15,000 nt of DNA, taken from contig CAMNYG010000007.1 of the NCBI GenBank assembly GCA_946570335.1, positions 1 through 15,000 of the forward strand, in the 5' to 3' direction. This document shows positions 7,197 through 15,000 of this stretch, in pieces. The stretch's first letter is position 1; the number at the start of each line of letters is the position of its first letter. The stretch comes from an uncultured Dietzia sp. (lineage in GTDB: Bacteria > Actinomycetota > Actinomycetes > Mycobacteriales > Mycobacteriaceae). Under the pieces are notes generated by a model. The model did no database searches and was not told the DNA's origin. It was given only the letters and a program-made list of their open reading frames with translations. Position numbers and translations under genes: made by a program.

Positions 7197-8762
7197 GTGG
7201 AGAAGGAAATCACTTTCGACGCGGAATTCGACGTGGTGGTCGTGGGGTCCGGGGTGGCGGCATTGTTCGGCGCCGCGGCCGCGGCCTCCCGGGGCCTGTC
7301 CACGTGTCTGGTGGAGAAGACCGACCGTTTCGGCGGGACGTCCGCGTACTCGGGAGGGGCGGTGTGGCTGCCAGGCAACGCCGTACTGGCCCGCGACGGG
7401 CTCGAGGACTCCGTCGAGCGCGGGCGGACGTACTTTCGCGCCGTGGTGGGGGACCGCACGGATCCACAGGTGCAGGACGCATTCCTCAACACGGGTCCGA
7501 AAGTCGTGGACTTCCTCCTGAAAGAGCTGGGCATCCCCATGCGGTTCCAGCCCTTCCCGGACTACTTCGACGCCCCTGGACGTCAGGAGGCGGGTCGGAG
7601 CATCTACCCGAAGCCGATCAAGGGCGTGGAGCTCGGTGACCGCGTCCTGGATGTCCGCTCGGCGGTACCGGTGGACCAGTTCGCCGCCGACGAGGACACC
7701 ACGAAGCTCGAGGGCGGGCGGGCATGGGTGGCTCGCCTGCTCTTGGCGATCGACGACATGGAGAACGCCGAGCTCCGGCTGTCCTGCGCGGCACGCGAAC
7801 TGATCCGTGACGCCGACGGGAAGGTCGTCGGTGTGGCTGTGGAGCGGGACGGTCGTCGCGAGGTGCTGGGCGCCAGGCGCGGGGTGCTGGTCGCGGCCGG
7901 TGGGTTCGAACGGTCCGCGACGCTGCGTGAGCAGTGGCAACAGATGCCCACCGCAGATTGGTCCTCGTCGCATCCCGCCACCGGCTCGGGCGATGCGGTC
8001 CGCATGTTCGAGGAGGTCGGAGCCGAGCTTGATCTGCTCGACCAGTCGTGGTGGTGCCCGGCCACACTGTTTCCCAACGGCCACGCGGCCTTCACCCTGG
8101 GGTTTCGGTCCGGACTCATCGTCGACGGAACCGGGCGCCGCTTCGCCGACGAACTGCTCCCGTACGACCAGATGGGACGCAAGATGCGCGCCCGGATGGC
8201 CGACGGCGCCGGAGACGAGTTCTGGTTCGTCTTCGACGACGCCGAGGCCGGGGGATTCCCGGCGATCTGTATCCCCGCTCCGGACGCCGATGAGCTCCGT
8301 GCGGCCGGACTCTGGCACACCGCTGGCAGTGTCGAGGATCTCGCAGGGATGACAGGACTCGACCCGGACGCGCTGCGCGACAGTGTCGACCGCTTCAACG
8401 AGTTCGCCGAGCAGGGCGAGGACACCGACTTCCGTCGTGGCGAGGACCCCTACGGTCGGTTCTTCCTCGGCGCCTCGACACCGCAGCAGTGCCTGCGCCC
8501 GGTGGGCGGGGACCGCCTTCATGCCGTTCGGCTCGTTCTGGGCGACCTGGGGACGAAGGGCGGTGCGGTGATCGACGTCAACGGCGCCGTCGTCGACATC
8601 GAGGGCCGACCCATCGCCGGCCTGTACGCCGCCGGGAACTCCTCGGCGTCGGTTTCCGGAGAGGCCTACCCAGGGCCCGGGGTGCCGCTCGGGTCGGGAA
8701 TGGCGATGGCGTTCCGCGCGGTCGCGGACATGGCTGGCGAACCGCTGCCGGTCACGCCTTGA
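7197..8762 (+). CDS. kstD: 3-ketosteroid Delta1-dehydrogenase-like FAD enzyme
   Basis: From GTG 7197 the protein has 521 residues. The N-terminal Rossmann FAD motif is VVVVGSGVAA (13-22), followed by the ribose-binding E40 in LVEK and by RFGGTSAYSGGAVWLPG (44-60), the fumarate reductase/KstD layout. The C-terminal FAD motif is GLYAAGNSSASV (475-486), followed by YPGPGVPLG (491-499). KstD of Rhodococcus uses Tyr119, Tyr318, Tyr487 and Gly491. Here Y123 (PDYFD), Y323 (LPYDQ), Y491 and G495 lie at matching spacing, so the full active site seems present. The expected reaction is 1,2-dehydrogenation of a 3-ketosteroid during ring A/B degradation, in the cytoplasm. A KstR-like box overlaps its promoter. 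A related ketosteroid Delta4-dehydrogenase or other 3-oxo flavoenzyme is the alternative. The longer start at GTG 7125 (545 residues, leaderless) is possible. The 3' end overlaps the converging helicase gene by 11 bases. Confidence 0.8.
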   Translation: MEKEITFDAEFDVVVVGSGVAALFGAAAAASRGLSTCLVEKTDRFGGTSAYSGGAVWLPGNAVLARDGLEDSVERGRTYFRAVVGDRTDPQVQDAFLNTGPKVVDFLLKELGIPMRFQPFPDYFDAPGRQEAGRSIYPKPIKGVELGDRVLDVRSAVPVDQFAADEDTTKLEGGRAWVARLLLAIDDMENAELRLSCAARELIRDADGKVVGVAVERDGRREVLGARRGVLVAAGGFERSATLREQWQQMPTADWSSSHPATGSGDAVRMFEEVGAELDLLDQSWWCPATLFPNGHAAFTLGFRSGLIVDGTGRRFADELLPYDQMGRKMRARMADGAGDEFWFVFDDAEAGGFPAICIPAPDADELRAAGLWHTAGSVEDLAGMTGLDPDALRDSVDRFNEFAEQGEDTDFRRGEDPYGRFFLGASTPQQCLRPVGGDRLHAVRLVLGDLGTKGGAVIDVNGAVVDIEGRPIAGLYAAGNSSASVSGEAYPGPGVPLGSGMAMAFRAVADMAGEPLPVTP

Positions 8763-8777
8763 GGTCACGCCCTTGAG
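8751..8777. repeat. Tandem duplication at two convergent stop codons
   Basis: GTCACGCCTTGAG (8751-8763) is followed directly by GTCACGCCCTTGAG (8764-8777), identical except for one extra C. The first copy contains both the TGA stop of the KstD-like gene (8760-8762) and, on the other strand, the TGA stop of the helicase gene (8754-8752). It looks like a slipped-strand tandem duplication with a single-base change. Confidence 0.8.
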
Positions 8778-11286
8778 GGGAGCCGGGGCCGTGGGCCCAG
8801 GCCAGGAACTCCGCTACAGACAGGATCGGTTTATCCCATTTCCGCGCATTGCGGGCCTTGATCGACTGGGTTCCGTGTTCTGCTACGACCAGTACGTCGC
8901 AGCGGGTCTTGGTGACGTTGTCGACTGGTTCGAGCCCTCTGCCGATCGCGAGTGCCTCGATCGATTCGCGTGACAGCAGGACCCCGGCGTCGTCGAGCGC
9001 GCTGCCGGTGAAGCACACCCGGGTTCCGGGCGTGAGCACCGCGGCGGCATCGGCTCGGGGGAGGGCCTCCAGCCCCTCCGTCATGTCGGTGCCGAGAACG
9101 GTCCCGACGTGACGGAGTCGGGTGAGCACATCGGCGGTGACGGGCACACGTTCGGCTGCTCGACGAATCTGTTCGGCCACCAGCGCGCTCGCCCCGTCGA
9201 GCAGTTCGTGGTCGCCCGGCGTCATCGCCACCACACGCGGTGCGGGGTCGACGGCAGCTCCGTCTGCCGGTCCGCCGACGGGGGACACGACGTCAGCTGT
9301 GGGCGTGCTCGTGGCGTGTTGCAGCCCCAGCAGGGCCGGGCCCACACGCGCGCTGATCTCGAGTATCGCCGAGAGCTGGGGGAGTACCCGGGAGGACGGC
9401 GGCGGGACGTCTGCGTCGCGACTGACCAGGTAGCTGATCTCGGATTCGTCGAGCAGATCGGCGTCAAAGCTCCCGGCTGCGTTGTCCTCGGGCGATAACC
9501 GGGTGAGTGCTTCGAGCGCTGTCCGTGCCCGGGTGAGCGCCGATCCCGAACGTGCCCGGGCGCGTTCTCCCGGGGTCAGTCGGTGGCCGGGCACGTCCAC
9601 TCCCAGCGGCAGGGGCGCCGCGCTGCCGAGGCGTCGGAGTTCGAACTCCAGCTCACCGAGGGTGCGGTCCACGTCCACCGCGACCGGGGTGTATCCGTCG
9701 AGGAGCGGTGCGAGCAGGGTCCACGCCTCGAGCAGGGTGGGGGCGAGCAGCACGTCGGAGACGGTGATCCCGAACGCGGACCGGGCCTGCGCGAGATCCC
9801 GTTGCGGGTTGATCAGCGTGGTGACCGCTGTGCCGTCCTGGAATGCCACCGCCAGTTCGACGGGCCGTGGACGGGCTCGTGTGCCCTCGTCGCCGACGGA
9901 GAGGGCCGCGATCGCACAGTAGCGGCGCGGTGCGGAGACGGTGTCGAGGGTGCGGAGGAACCGGGTGATGCGCCGGTCGGTCTTGAGATCGCGCGGGTGG
10001 ACGGGCCTGGTGAGGACCAGTCCGTCAAGGGATCGGCAGCGGCTGAGGGCCACGTAGAGCTGCCCGGCGGCGAAGGTACCGCCGCTGAGGTCGACCACGA
10101 GCCTGTCCAGGGTCTGCCCCTGGCTCTTGTGGATGGTGATCGCCCAGGACAGAGCGAACGGGTACTGGGTGAAGGTGCCCACCACCTCGTGCCGCATGGT
10201 GCCGCCGGCGGAGACGGGGCGGGTGACGTCCCAGGTGTGCAGGGCGACCTCCGCGACCTCGCCGTCGGTGAACTCGACGACGACGACGGGGCCGCGCTCA
10301 TCCCGGTCACCACGTCGACCGAAGGTCACATCGAGCACACGGCCGATGGATCCGTTGACCCATCGGTCGTACGGGTCGTTGGTGAGCATCATGACCTGGG
10401 CGCCGATCTTGAAGCTCAAGATCCGGGCTGTCGGCGGTTCGAAGTCGGTGACGTCTCCGGTGGTGGTGGCCTCCATCGCGAGTTCGTCCCCGGGCAGGCG
10501 CTCGAGACAGCGCCTGTTCCGGTCCGCTGCGATCCGGCTGGTGGTCGTCAGTGTCAGCCAGAATTCACCGTCCGGCGGTTCGAAATCGGGGTCCGTGCGT
10601 GCATTGAGCCGTTCGAGGGCATGGCCGACCAGCGAGCCTTCTCGGATGGAGTTGAGGATGCTCGTCAGAGCCGGATCATCGGACTGGCGGAACACATGGT
10701 TGAGGTCGACGGTGGGGAAGTGCTTGCGGCTGAAGTGCTTGGCGGAGAAGAAGTACGGGGTGTCGTAGACCGTAGCGAAAGCCGCTGCTTCGTGTTCGGT
10801 CACCACCGGCGGTAGCTGGAACAGATCGCCGACCAGAACGAGTTGAACTCCGCCGAACGGCTGTGTCGGGTCCGGGCCGAACCGCTCCAGTGCCACCGCG
10901 ATCATGTCGAATACGTCGGCCCTGATCATCGAGGCCTCGTCGAGGACGAGAGTGTGCAGGTAGGACAGGGCGGTGGCGAATCGACTGGGACGGTACGCGG
11001 AGCTGCGGATGTGTTCGACGGTGTGGCTCGGGTGGAACCCGAACAGGCGATGAATCGTGTACCCGCCCACGTTGAGTGCGGCTATCCCGGTCGGCGCGGC
11101 GACGAGCGTCGGATGCTCGGTCTCGTCGAGGAAATGTCGGATCAGGGTCGACTTTCCGGTGCCGGCCTTGCCGGTGAGGAGCAGGTCGTGTCCGCCGTGG
11201 AGGAGTTCCAGGGCGTGACGGATCTCGTCGGTGAGGACGATGCCGTTCGACGTGATGTCGTCGACGTCCCGTTCGTGCGAAGCCAT
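8752..11286 (-). CDS. PIF1/RecD-like helicase with degenerate exonuclease-like segment and BRCT domain
   Basis: The protein has 844 residues. Residues about 18-445 form a superfamily 1B helicase: Walker A GKAGTGKST (39-47), APTGIAALNVGG (64-75), Walker B LVLDEAS (113-119), VGDLFQLPP (152-160), ITIHKSQGQTLD (383-394) and the UvrD-C2-like YVALSRCRSL (411-420). This resembles PIF1 helicases, ATP-driven 5'-3' enzymes that clear duplex, R-loop or G4 structures. Residues about 455-560 resemble a DnaQ-type exonuclease (LINPQRD, FGITVSDVLLAPT, then LLDGYTPVAVDVD) but lack the D-x-E and later acidic residues, so this segment is probably inactive. A low-complexity linker (about 565-745) follows. A BRCT-like domain (about 752-833, with RVCFTGS and VTKTRCDVLVV) ends the protein and may bind partners or phosphoproteins. 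AGGAG lies 4 bases before the ATG. The gene follows qcrB but behind a strong terminator. Helicase confidence is high, BRCT good, exonuclease fold tentative. Confidence 0.88.
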   Translation of the reverse strand: MASHERDVDDITSNGIVLTDEIRHALELLHGGHDLLLTGKAGTGKSTLIRHFLDETEHPTLVAAPTGIAALNVGGYTIHRLFGFHPSHTVEHIRSSAYRPSRFATALSYLHTLVLDEASMIRADVFDMIAVALERFGPDPTQPFGGVQLVLVGDLFQLPPVVTEHEAAAFATVYDTPYFFSAKHFSRKHFPTVDLNHVFRQSDDPALTSILNSIREGSLVGHALERLNARTDPDFEPPDGEFWLTLTTTSRIAADRNRRCLERLPGDELAMEATTTGDVTDFEPPTARILSFKIGAQVMMLTNDPYDRWVNGSIGRVLDVTFGRRGDRDERGPVVVVEFTDGEVAEVALHTWDVTRPVSAGGTMRHEVVGTFTQYPFALSWAITIHKSQGQTLDRLVVDLSGGTFAAGQLYVALSRCRSLDGLVLTRPVHPRDLKTDRRITRFLRTLDTVSAPRRYCAIAALSVGDEGTRARPRPVELAVAFQDGTAVTTLINPQRDLAQARSAFGITVSDVLLAPTLLEAWTLLAPLLDGYTPVAVDVDRTLGELEFELRRLGSAAPLPLGVDVPGHRLTPGERARARSGSALTRARTALEALTRLSPEDNAAGSFDADLLDESEISYLVSRDADVPPPSSRVLPQLSAILEISARVGPALLGLQHATSTPTADVVSPVGGPADGAAVDPAPRVVAMTPGDHELLDGASALVAEQIRRAAERVPVTADVLTRLRHVGTVLGTDMTEGLEALPRADAAAVLTPGTRVCFTGSALDDAGVLLSRESIEALAIGRGLEPVDNVTKTRCDVLVVAEHGTQSIKARNARKWDKPILSVAEFLAWAHGPGSPQGRDLKA

Positions 11287-11320
11287 GGCGCTCCTGGAGC
11301 AGGGAGAGTTGGTGACGAAA

Positions 11321-11362
11321 GACCGCGGGCCGGATCTCCGAGTGGAGATCCGGCCCGCGGTC
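11321..11362 (-). terminator. Strong intrinsic terminator after qcrB
   Basis: A perfect 19-bp stem (11321-11339 with 11344-11362, core CGCGGGCCGGATCTCC) has a 4-base loop, GAGT. On the minus strand it comes 15 bases after the qcrB stop and is followed by TTTCGTC, a short T-run. It should end the qcrCAB transcript. The helicase start is only 34 bases beyond it. Confidence 0.85.
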
Positions 11363-11377
11363 GGGTGCTAGCGGGGA

Positions 11378-13000
11378 TCAGTGCTCGTCGTGACGACGGG
11401 CACGGTTCTCCTCCTGCAGTGTGTTGAGCATACGGTATTCGCGCTCGTGCTTCTCCTCGTCCGCCTCCCCGAGGAGGCGGGCCTCGTCCTGCGGGTCCGG
11501 TCTGAGAGCGCCGAGCGGCGGGCGACCGGCGACCCCGAGCTGGTTCATCTTGGTGGGCACCTTGGCACCGGCGTACTCGAGCGGGATGGCGTGGCCGTCC
11601 TCGTCGACGTCGCCGAGCGGCTGGTGGACCTCGATGAACTCACCCTGCGGCATACGCATGATGATTCCGGTTTCGATGCCGTGCTCGAGGACCTCGCGGT
11701 CCGCACGCTGCAGACCCAGGCAGAGCCGGTAGGTGAAGAAGTACACCAGCGGCGGCAGCAGGATCAGCCCGATACGGCCGGCCCAGGTGGTCGCGTTCAA
11801 CGAGATGTTGAAGTGGTAGGCGATGAGGTCGTTCGCGCCCATCAGCACGAGGATCATGTAGAACGTGATGGCCATCATGCCGGCGGCGGTCCGGACCGGA
11901 ACGTCGCGGGGGCGCTGCAGCAGGTTGTGGTGCGCGGTGTCGCCCGAGAACTTGGACTCGATCCACGGGTAGGCGAACATCAGCACGAACATCGCACCGA
12001 GCATCACTGCGACCCAGGTGGTGGCGGTGATCGTGTACGGGCCGAGGTAGATCTCCCAGGCCGGCATCACACGGGCTCCGCCCTCCGTGAAGAGCATGTA
12101 CCAGTCAGGTTGCGAGCCCGCGGAGATTGCTGCCGGGTTATACGGCCCGAGGTTCCATATCGCGTTGATGGTGAACAGCCCCGAGAAGAGCATGATGATA
12201 CCGACCGTGATCGCGCCGAAGGCGACCGACTTGACCGCGAACACGGGAAGGATGCGGACGCCGACGACGTTGTTCTCGGTACGGCCGGCCCCGGGGAACT
12301 GCGTGTGCTTCTGGTACCAGACCAGCGCGAGGTGTGCCGCGATCAGAGCCAGGATGATGGCGGGGATGATCAGCACGTGCAGGACGTAGAAGCGCGGGAT
12401 CATCAGGTCGCCGGGGAAGTCACCGCCGAAGACCAGCCAGTGCAGCCACGTTCCGATGACCGGCAGTCCCACGATGATGGCCGAGGTGATCCGGAGGCCG
12501 GTGCCGGACAGCAGCTCGTCCGGCAGACCGTACCCGAGGAAGCCCTCGACGATGCCCAGCAGCAGCAGCACGCAGCCGATGATCCAGTTCGCCTCACGCG
12601 GGCGCCGGAACGCGCCGGTGAAGAAGATGCGCAACATGTGGACGACCATCGAGGCCACGAAAAGCAGCGCCGCCCAGTGGTGGATCTGTCGCACGAAGAG
12701 TCCGCCGCGCACTTCGAACGAGATGTTCAGCGCGGTCTCGTACGCACGGGACATCTCGACGCCGTTCAGGGGTGCGTAGGCGCCCTGGTAGATCACCTTC
12801 GACATGGAGGGGTCGAAGAACAGGGTGAGGTAGACACCCGAGATCAGCAGGATGATGAAGCTGTACAGGGCGATCTCGCCCAACAGGAAGGACCAGTGGG
12901 TCGGGAAGACCTTGTTGATCTGCCGGCGCATACCCTGCGCCATGGTGTACCGCGAGTCGAGGTTGTCCCCGACTGTCGCGAGCTTGCTGTTGTTGCTCAT
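11378..13000 (-). CDS. qcrB: Cytochrome bc1 (bcc) complex cytochrome b subunit
   Basis: This 540-residue membrane protein oxidises menaquinol in the bcc complex and carries two b haems. Haem ligands are seen as H107 and H121 (IHHW and VVHML) and H208 and H223 (VLHVL and AAHLA). The 14 and 15 spacing is like b6-type cytochromes. The quinol-site motif is PDWY (298-301), the actinobacterial variant of PEWY. The first half has the usual four-helix core. The second half continues to about 430, then a long polar C-terminal tail (about 430-540) rich in charged residues follows, a known actinobacterial extension on the cytoplasmic side. This is the protein targeted by the Q203/telacebec class of inhibitors in mycobacteria. 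ATG 13000 overlaps the qcrA stop in ATGA, so translation is coupled. A strong terminator follows. Confidence 0.96.
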   Translation of the reverse strand: MSNNSKLATVGDNLDSRYTMAQGMRRQINKVFPTHWSFLLGEIALYSFIILLISGVYLTLFFDPSMSKVIYQGAYAPLNGVEMSRAYETALNISFEVRGGLFVRQIHHWAALLFVASMVVHMLRIFFTGAFRRPREANWIIGCVLLLLGIVEGFLGYGLPDELLSGTGLRITSAIIVGLPVIGTWLHWLVFGGDFPGDLMIPRFYVLHVLIIPAIILALIAAHLALVWYQKHTQFPGAGRTENNVVGVRILPVFAVKSVAFGAITVGIIMLFSGLFTINAIWNLGPYNPAAISAGSQPDWYMLFTEGGARVMPAWEIYLGPYTITATTWVAVMLGAMFVLMFAYPWIESKFSGDTAHHNLLQRPRDVPVRTAAGMMAITFYMILVLMGANDLIAYHFNISLNATTWAGRIGLILLPPLVYFFTYRLCLGLQRADREVLEHGIETGIIMRMPQGEFIEVHQPLGDVDEDGHAIPLEYAGAKVPTKMNQLGVAGRPPLGALRPDPQDEARLLGEADEEKHEREYRMLNTLQEENRARRHDEH

Positions 13001-14187
13001 GAACGACGCTCCCAGTAGGCAGGTCCGACCGGCTCGATGAAGTCACCGTTGGCGACGAGGTAGCCCTCGCTGTCCACGGCGATGGGCAGCTGTGGAAGCG
13101 CACGCGCCGCGGGGCCGAAGACCGGCTTCGCGTATTCGAGTGCGTCGAACTGCGACTGGTGGCACGGGCAGAGGAAACGATGGGTCTGCTGCTCGTACAG
13201 CGAGGTGGGGCACCCGAGGTGGGTGCAGATCTTCGAGTACGCGTAGAGGTCGCCGTAGTTGAAGTTCTCCTGGCCCTTGCGCTTGATCACGCGGGCGGCG
13301 TCCTCGGGTCGGAAGCGGATGAGCATGACCGAGTTACGCGTGCCGTGGATCGAGTGCATGTCCTCGGTGAAGTTGCCGAGCGCGCTCGCGGGGAGCGGGA
13401 AGACGGTCTCGAGGGCTCCGGTCGAGAGGTCGTCGATGTGAATCCGCTCGAGACGGCCCTGGCCGGCCGGCGGGTGCCCGTCCGGGAAGACCTTGCCGGT
13501 GTCGCGACCGAGGTAGACCTTTTCGGCGGGGAGCCCGTCGGGGCGGTTGTGGGACGCGAGGGTCCAGCCCGTGGTGTGAAGGGTTCCGTCGCCGGCGATG
13601 GTCATCGGACCACGCTTCCACGGGTTCTTGATCATGCCGCCGAGCGGCAGGATCGCGGAGAGACCGATCAGGCCGACGCTGGCCCCGAGGAAGCCACCCA
13701 TGACCTTCCGGCGACCGAAGGTGGAGGACTTCCAGGAGTCGTTGAGCTCGGCGACGATGGTGCGCCGGTCGACCTCGCTGGAAGGTCCGTCGTGGCGCGT
13801 CTGGACCGAGATCTCCTCCGGGATGAACTTCTTGGTGAACTGCACGGCGCCGAAGCCCAGGAACAGGATCGACAGACCGATCGTCACACCGAGAAGCGGG
13901 GTGTAGGCCATGTACAGCCAGTAGCCGTCCTCACCCTCGCCGCGGTGCTCCCACGGCCAGAAGATGTAGACCGCGGCAAAGGCCAGACCGAAGAGGGCGG
14001 ACAGTGCGAACCAGGTGGTGACGGTGCGCGCTGCGCGCTTCTCCGCACGCGTTTCGACGCCCTCGGGCCAGCGGGCCTCACGGTACTTGACGTCGACCTC
14101 GTCGAGCTCGGTACCGAGACGGACGAGCTCTTCCTCGCTCATCCGATCCAGGTCCGCAGGGGACGGGTTCTTGGGGGTCTCACTCAT
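12997..14187 (-). CDS. qcrA: Cytochrome bc1 (bcc) complex Rieske iron-sulfur subunit
   Basis: From ATG 14187 the protein has 396 residues. It has three N-terminal membrane helices (about 55-78, 91-115 and 162-185), typical of actinobacterial QcrA, instead of the single helix of proteobacterial Rieske proteins. The Rieske domain binds a 2Fe-2S cluster through CTHLGC (C321, H323, C326) and CPCH (C340, C342, H343). The cluster takes electrons from menaquinol at QcrB and passes them to Qcr[12 protein letters not shown] (155-165) places a twin arginine just before helix 3. In Streptomyces QcrA such a signal hands the last helix to the Tat pathway after Sec inserts the first two, and the same is inferred here. 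The ATG is chosen because it overlaps the qcrC stop as ATGA; an upstream in-frame start 19 codons earlier would lie inside qcrC. The qcrB start overlaps its stop in the same way. Confidence 0.95.
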   Translation of the reverse strand: MSETPKNPSPADLDRMSEEELVRLGTELDEVDVKYREARWPEGVETRAEKRAARTVTTWFALSALFGLAFAAVYIFWPWEHRGEGEDGYWLYMAYTPLLGVTIGLSILFLGFGAVQFTKKFIPEEISVQTRHDGPSSEVDRRTIVAELNDSWKSSTFGRRKVMGGFLGASVGLIGLSAILPLGGMIKNPWKRGPMTIAGDGTLHTTGWTLASHNRPDGLPAEKVYLGRDTGKVFPDGHPPAGQGRLERIHIDDLSTGALETVFPLPASALGNFTEDMHSIHGTRNSVMLIRFRPEDAARVIKRKGQENFNYGDLYAYSKICTHLGCPTSLYEQQTHRFLCPCHQSQFDALEYAKPVFGPAARALPQLPIAVDSEGYLVANGDFIEPVGPAYWERRS

Positions 14188-15000
14188 GAACGGGATCCGA
14201 TCCACAGGGTCGCACCGATGAGGGCGACGATGCCGACAAGCCACATGGCTGCACCTTCGGTGACGGGGCCGAGGCCACCCAGGCCGTAACCGCCGGGCGA
14301 GACCTTGGAGTCACGGTTCTTGATGTAGGCGATGATGTCCTTCTTCTCGTCAGGCGTGAGCTGACGATCCGAGAACTTGGGCATGTTCTGCGGGCCGGTG
14401 AGCATGGCCTGGTAGATCTCCTGCTCGTTGGCAGGATCGAGAATCGGGGCGTACTTGCCTGCGGAGAGCGCACCGCCACGACCGGTGAAGTTGTGGCACG
14501 AGGCGCAGTTGAGGCGGAAGAGCTCGCCGCCACGGGCCAGCTCCTCTTCGCGGCTCTCACCGGAAACGCCGCGCAGACTCTCCTGGGCGATGGTGCCGTC
14601 CGGGTTGGTGATGATGCCCGGGCCGCCGCCGTACTGGTCGACGTAGGCCGCCAGCGCGACGATCTGGTGTTCGTTGTAGCGCGGCTTCTTCCGCTCGGCC
14701 TGGGCCTCGTTGTCCGCTGCCGGCATGCGACCGGAGTGGACCTGGAAGTAGACGGAACCCGCACCGACACCCACGAGCGACGGACCGCGGTCCTCGACAC
14801 CCTGGAGGTTCTGTCCGTGACAGGTGATGCAGGCGACGTCGTAGATCGACTTACCCTCGGCGATGAGCGCGGCCTGGTCCTGCTGCGCGGTCGCGACCTG
14901 CGGCTCGGGGACCACGGCGGTGGCGATCGCTCCGGCGCCCAGCAGACCGGCGGCGATGACGAGCGCGCCTGTCGCCTTGCGACGACGCTTGGTCGACGCT
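14184..15000 (-). CDS. qcrC: Cytochrome bc1 (bcc) complex dihaem cytochrome c subunit, partial
   Basis: The frame is open to the window edge, so the true start lies beyond base 15000; 271 residues are visible. The visible part begins with STKRRRK and a hydrophobic helix ([19 protein letters not shown]), a signal-anchor. Two c-type haem motifs follow: CITCH (coded at 14831-14817) and CASCH (14507-14493). Each has a likely methionine ligand (SGRMPA and PQNMPKF). A C-terminal membrane helix ([17 protein letters not shown]) ends the protein. This dihaem protein replaces soluble cytochrome c in actinobacteria and carries electrons from the Rieske cluster to CuA of CtaC. The GTG at 14915 is not the start, since the signal-anchor lies upstream of it in frame. 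The stop overlaps the qcrA start. In relatives ctaE lies upstream; it would be outside this window. Confidence 0.95.
   Translation of the reverse strand, partial: ASTKRRRKATGALVIAAGLLGAGAIATAVVPEPQVATAQQDQAALIAEGKSIYDVACITCHGQNLQGVEDRGPSLVGVGAGSVYFQVHSGRMPAADNEAQAERKKPRYNEHQIVALAAYVDQYGGGPGIITNPDGTIAQESLRGVSGESREEELARGGELFRLNCASCHNFTGRGGALSAGKYAPILDPANEQEIYQAMLTGPQNMPKFSDRQLTPDEKKDIIAYIKNRDSKVSPGGYGLGGLGPVTEGAAMWLVGIVALIGATLWIGSRS

Noticed and set aside
6404..7540. Minus-strand open frame (378 codons) spanning the divergent promoter region
   Set aside because: Its second half reads another frame of the acyl-CoA dehydrogenase and its first half is antisense to the KstD-like gene; arginine/serine/proline-rich shadow.
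7101..8768. Long minus-strand open frame (555 codons) opposite the KstD-like gene
   Set aside because: It mirrors a gene with clear FAD and active-site motifs; its translation has biased R/G/H/D composition and no recognisable motif, as expected of an antisense shadow in GC-rich DNA.
9583..10815. Plus-strand open frame (410 codons) opposite the helicase
   Set aside because: Shadow of the helicase coding frame; no ribosome binding site and no motif.
11381..13018. Plus-strand open frame (545 codons) opposite qcrB
   Set aside because: It is antisense to an unmistakable cytochrome b; the translation is a low-complexity run of D, H, V, R and E without domains.
14188..14244. Longer qcrA start 19 codons upstream
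   Set aside because: It would overlap qcrC by about 60 bases; the ATGA overlap at 14187-14184 gives a typical coupled start.
13159..14289. Plus-strand open frame (376 codons) opposite qcrA
   Set aside because: Antisense to the Rieske gene, with no motif and atypical composition.
14184..14915. qcrC starting at GTG 14915 as a complete gene
   Set aside because: The frame stays open to the edge and encodes a signal-anchor helix upstream of this GTG, so the gene is cut by the window.

Overview
The window is high-GC actinobacterial chromosome, most likely from a mycolic-acid-containing genus of the Mycobacteriales. I lean towards Dietzia, but that is an inference from protein texture, not a search. 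The evidence is the gene neighbourhood. It runs adenosine kinase, LtsA-type asparagine synthetase/amidotransferase, ctaC and ctaF on one side, and qcrB, qcrA and qcrC converging from the other. This is the order known around Rv2202c-Rv2194 of Mycobacterium tuberculosis. It carries both halves of the actinobacterial respiratory supercomplex (cytochrome bcc and aa3 oxidase).

Layout from left to right: (1) adoK (+), with a -10 box so close to its ATG that the mRNA is probably leaderless. (2) asnB/ltsA (-), convergent with adoK. (3) A divergent promoter region, then ctaC (CuA subunit, a lipoprotein) and ctaF (+), closed by a GC-rich hairpin terminator. (4) A small DUF6512-like membrane protein (+), ended by a 17-bp hairpin that begins in its own stop codon. 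(5) A divergent pair: an acyl-CoA dehydrogenase with long-chain/isovaleryl-type active-site geometry (-), and a 3-ketosteroid Delta1-dehydrogenase-like flavoprotein (+). The 254 bp between them holds an exact match to the KstR operator pattern TNNAACNNGTTNNA. (6) An 844-residue PIF1/RecD-like helicase (-) with a degenerate exonuclease-like segment and a C-terminal BRCT domain. (7) A 19-bp terminator hairpin, then qcrB, qcrA and qcrC (-), coupled by ATGA overlaps. qcrC runs off the right edge.

How the genes work together: QcrCAB oxidises menaquinol and passes electrons through the dihaem QcrC to CuA in CtaC, so regions 3 and 7 build one machine. The genes between them are not respiratory. In M. 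tuberculosis this interval holds mmpS3 and Rv2197c. Here it holds a probable steroid/lipid oxidation pair and a multidomain helicase. The most interesting parts are the KstR-like operator over the KstD promoter, the helicase/pseudo-exonuclease/BRCT fusion, and a 13/14-bp tandem duplication that supplies both stop codons of two convergent genes. I saw no tRNA, rRNA, CRISPR array, insertion sequence or attachment site.
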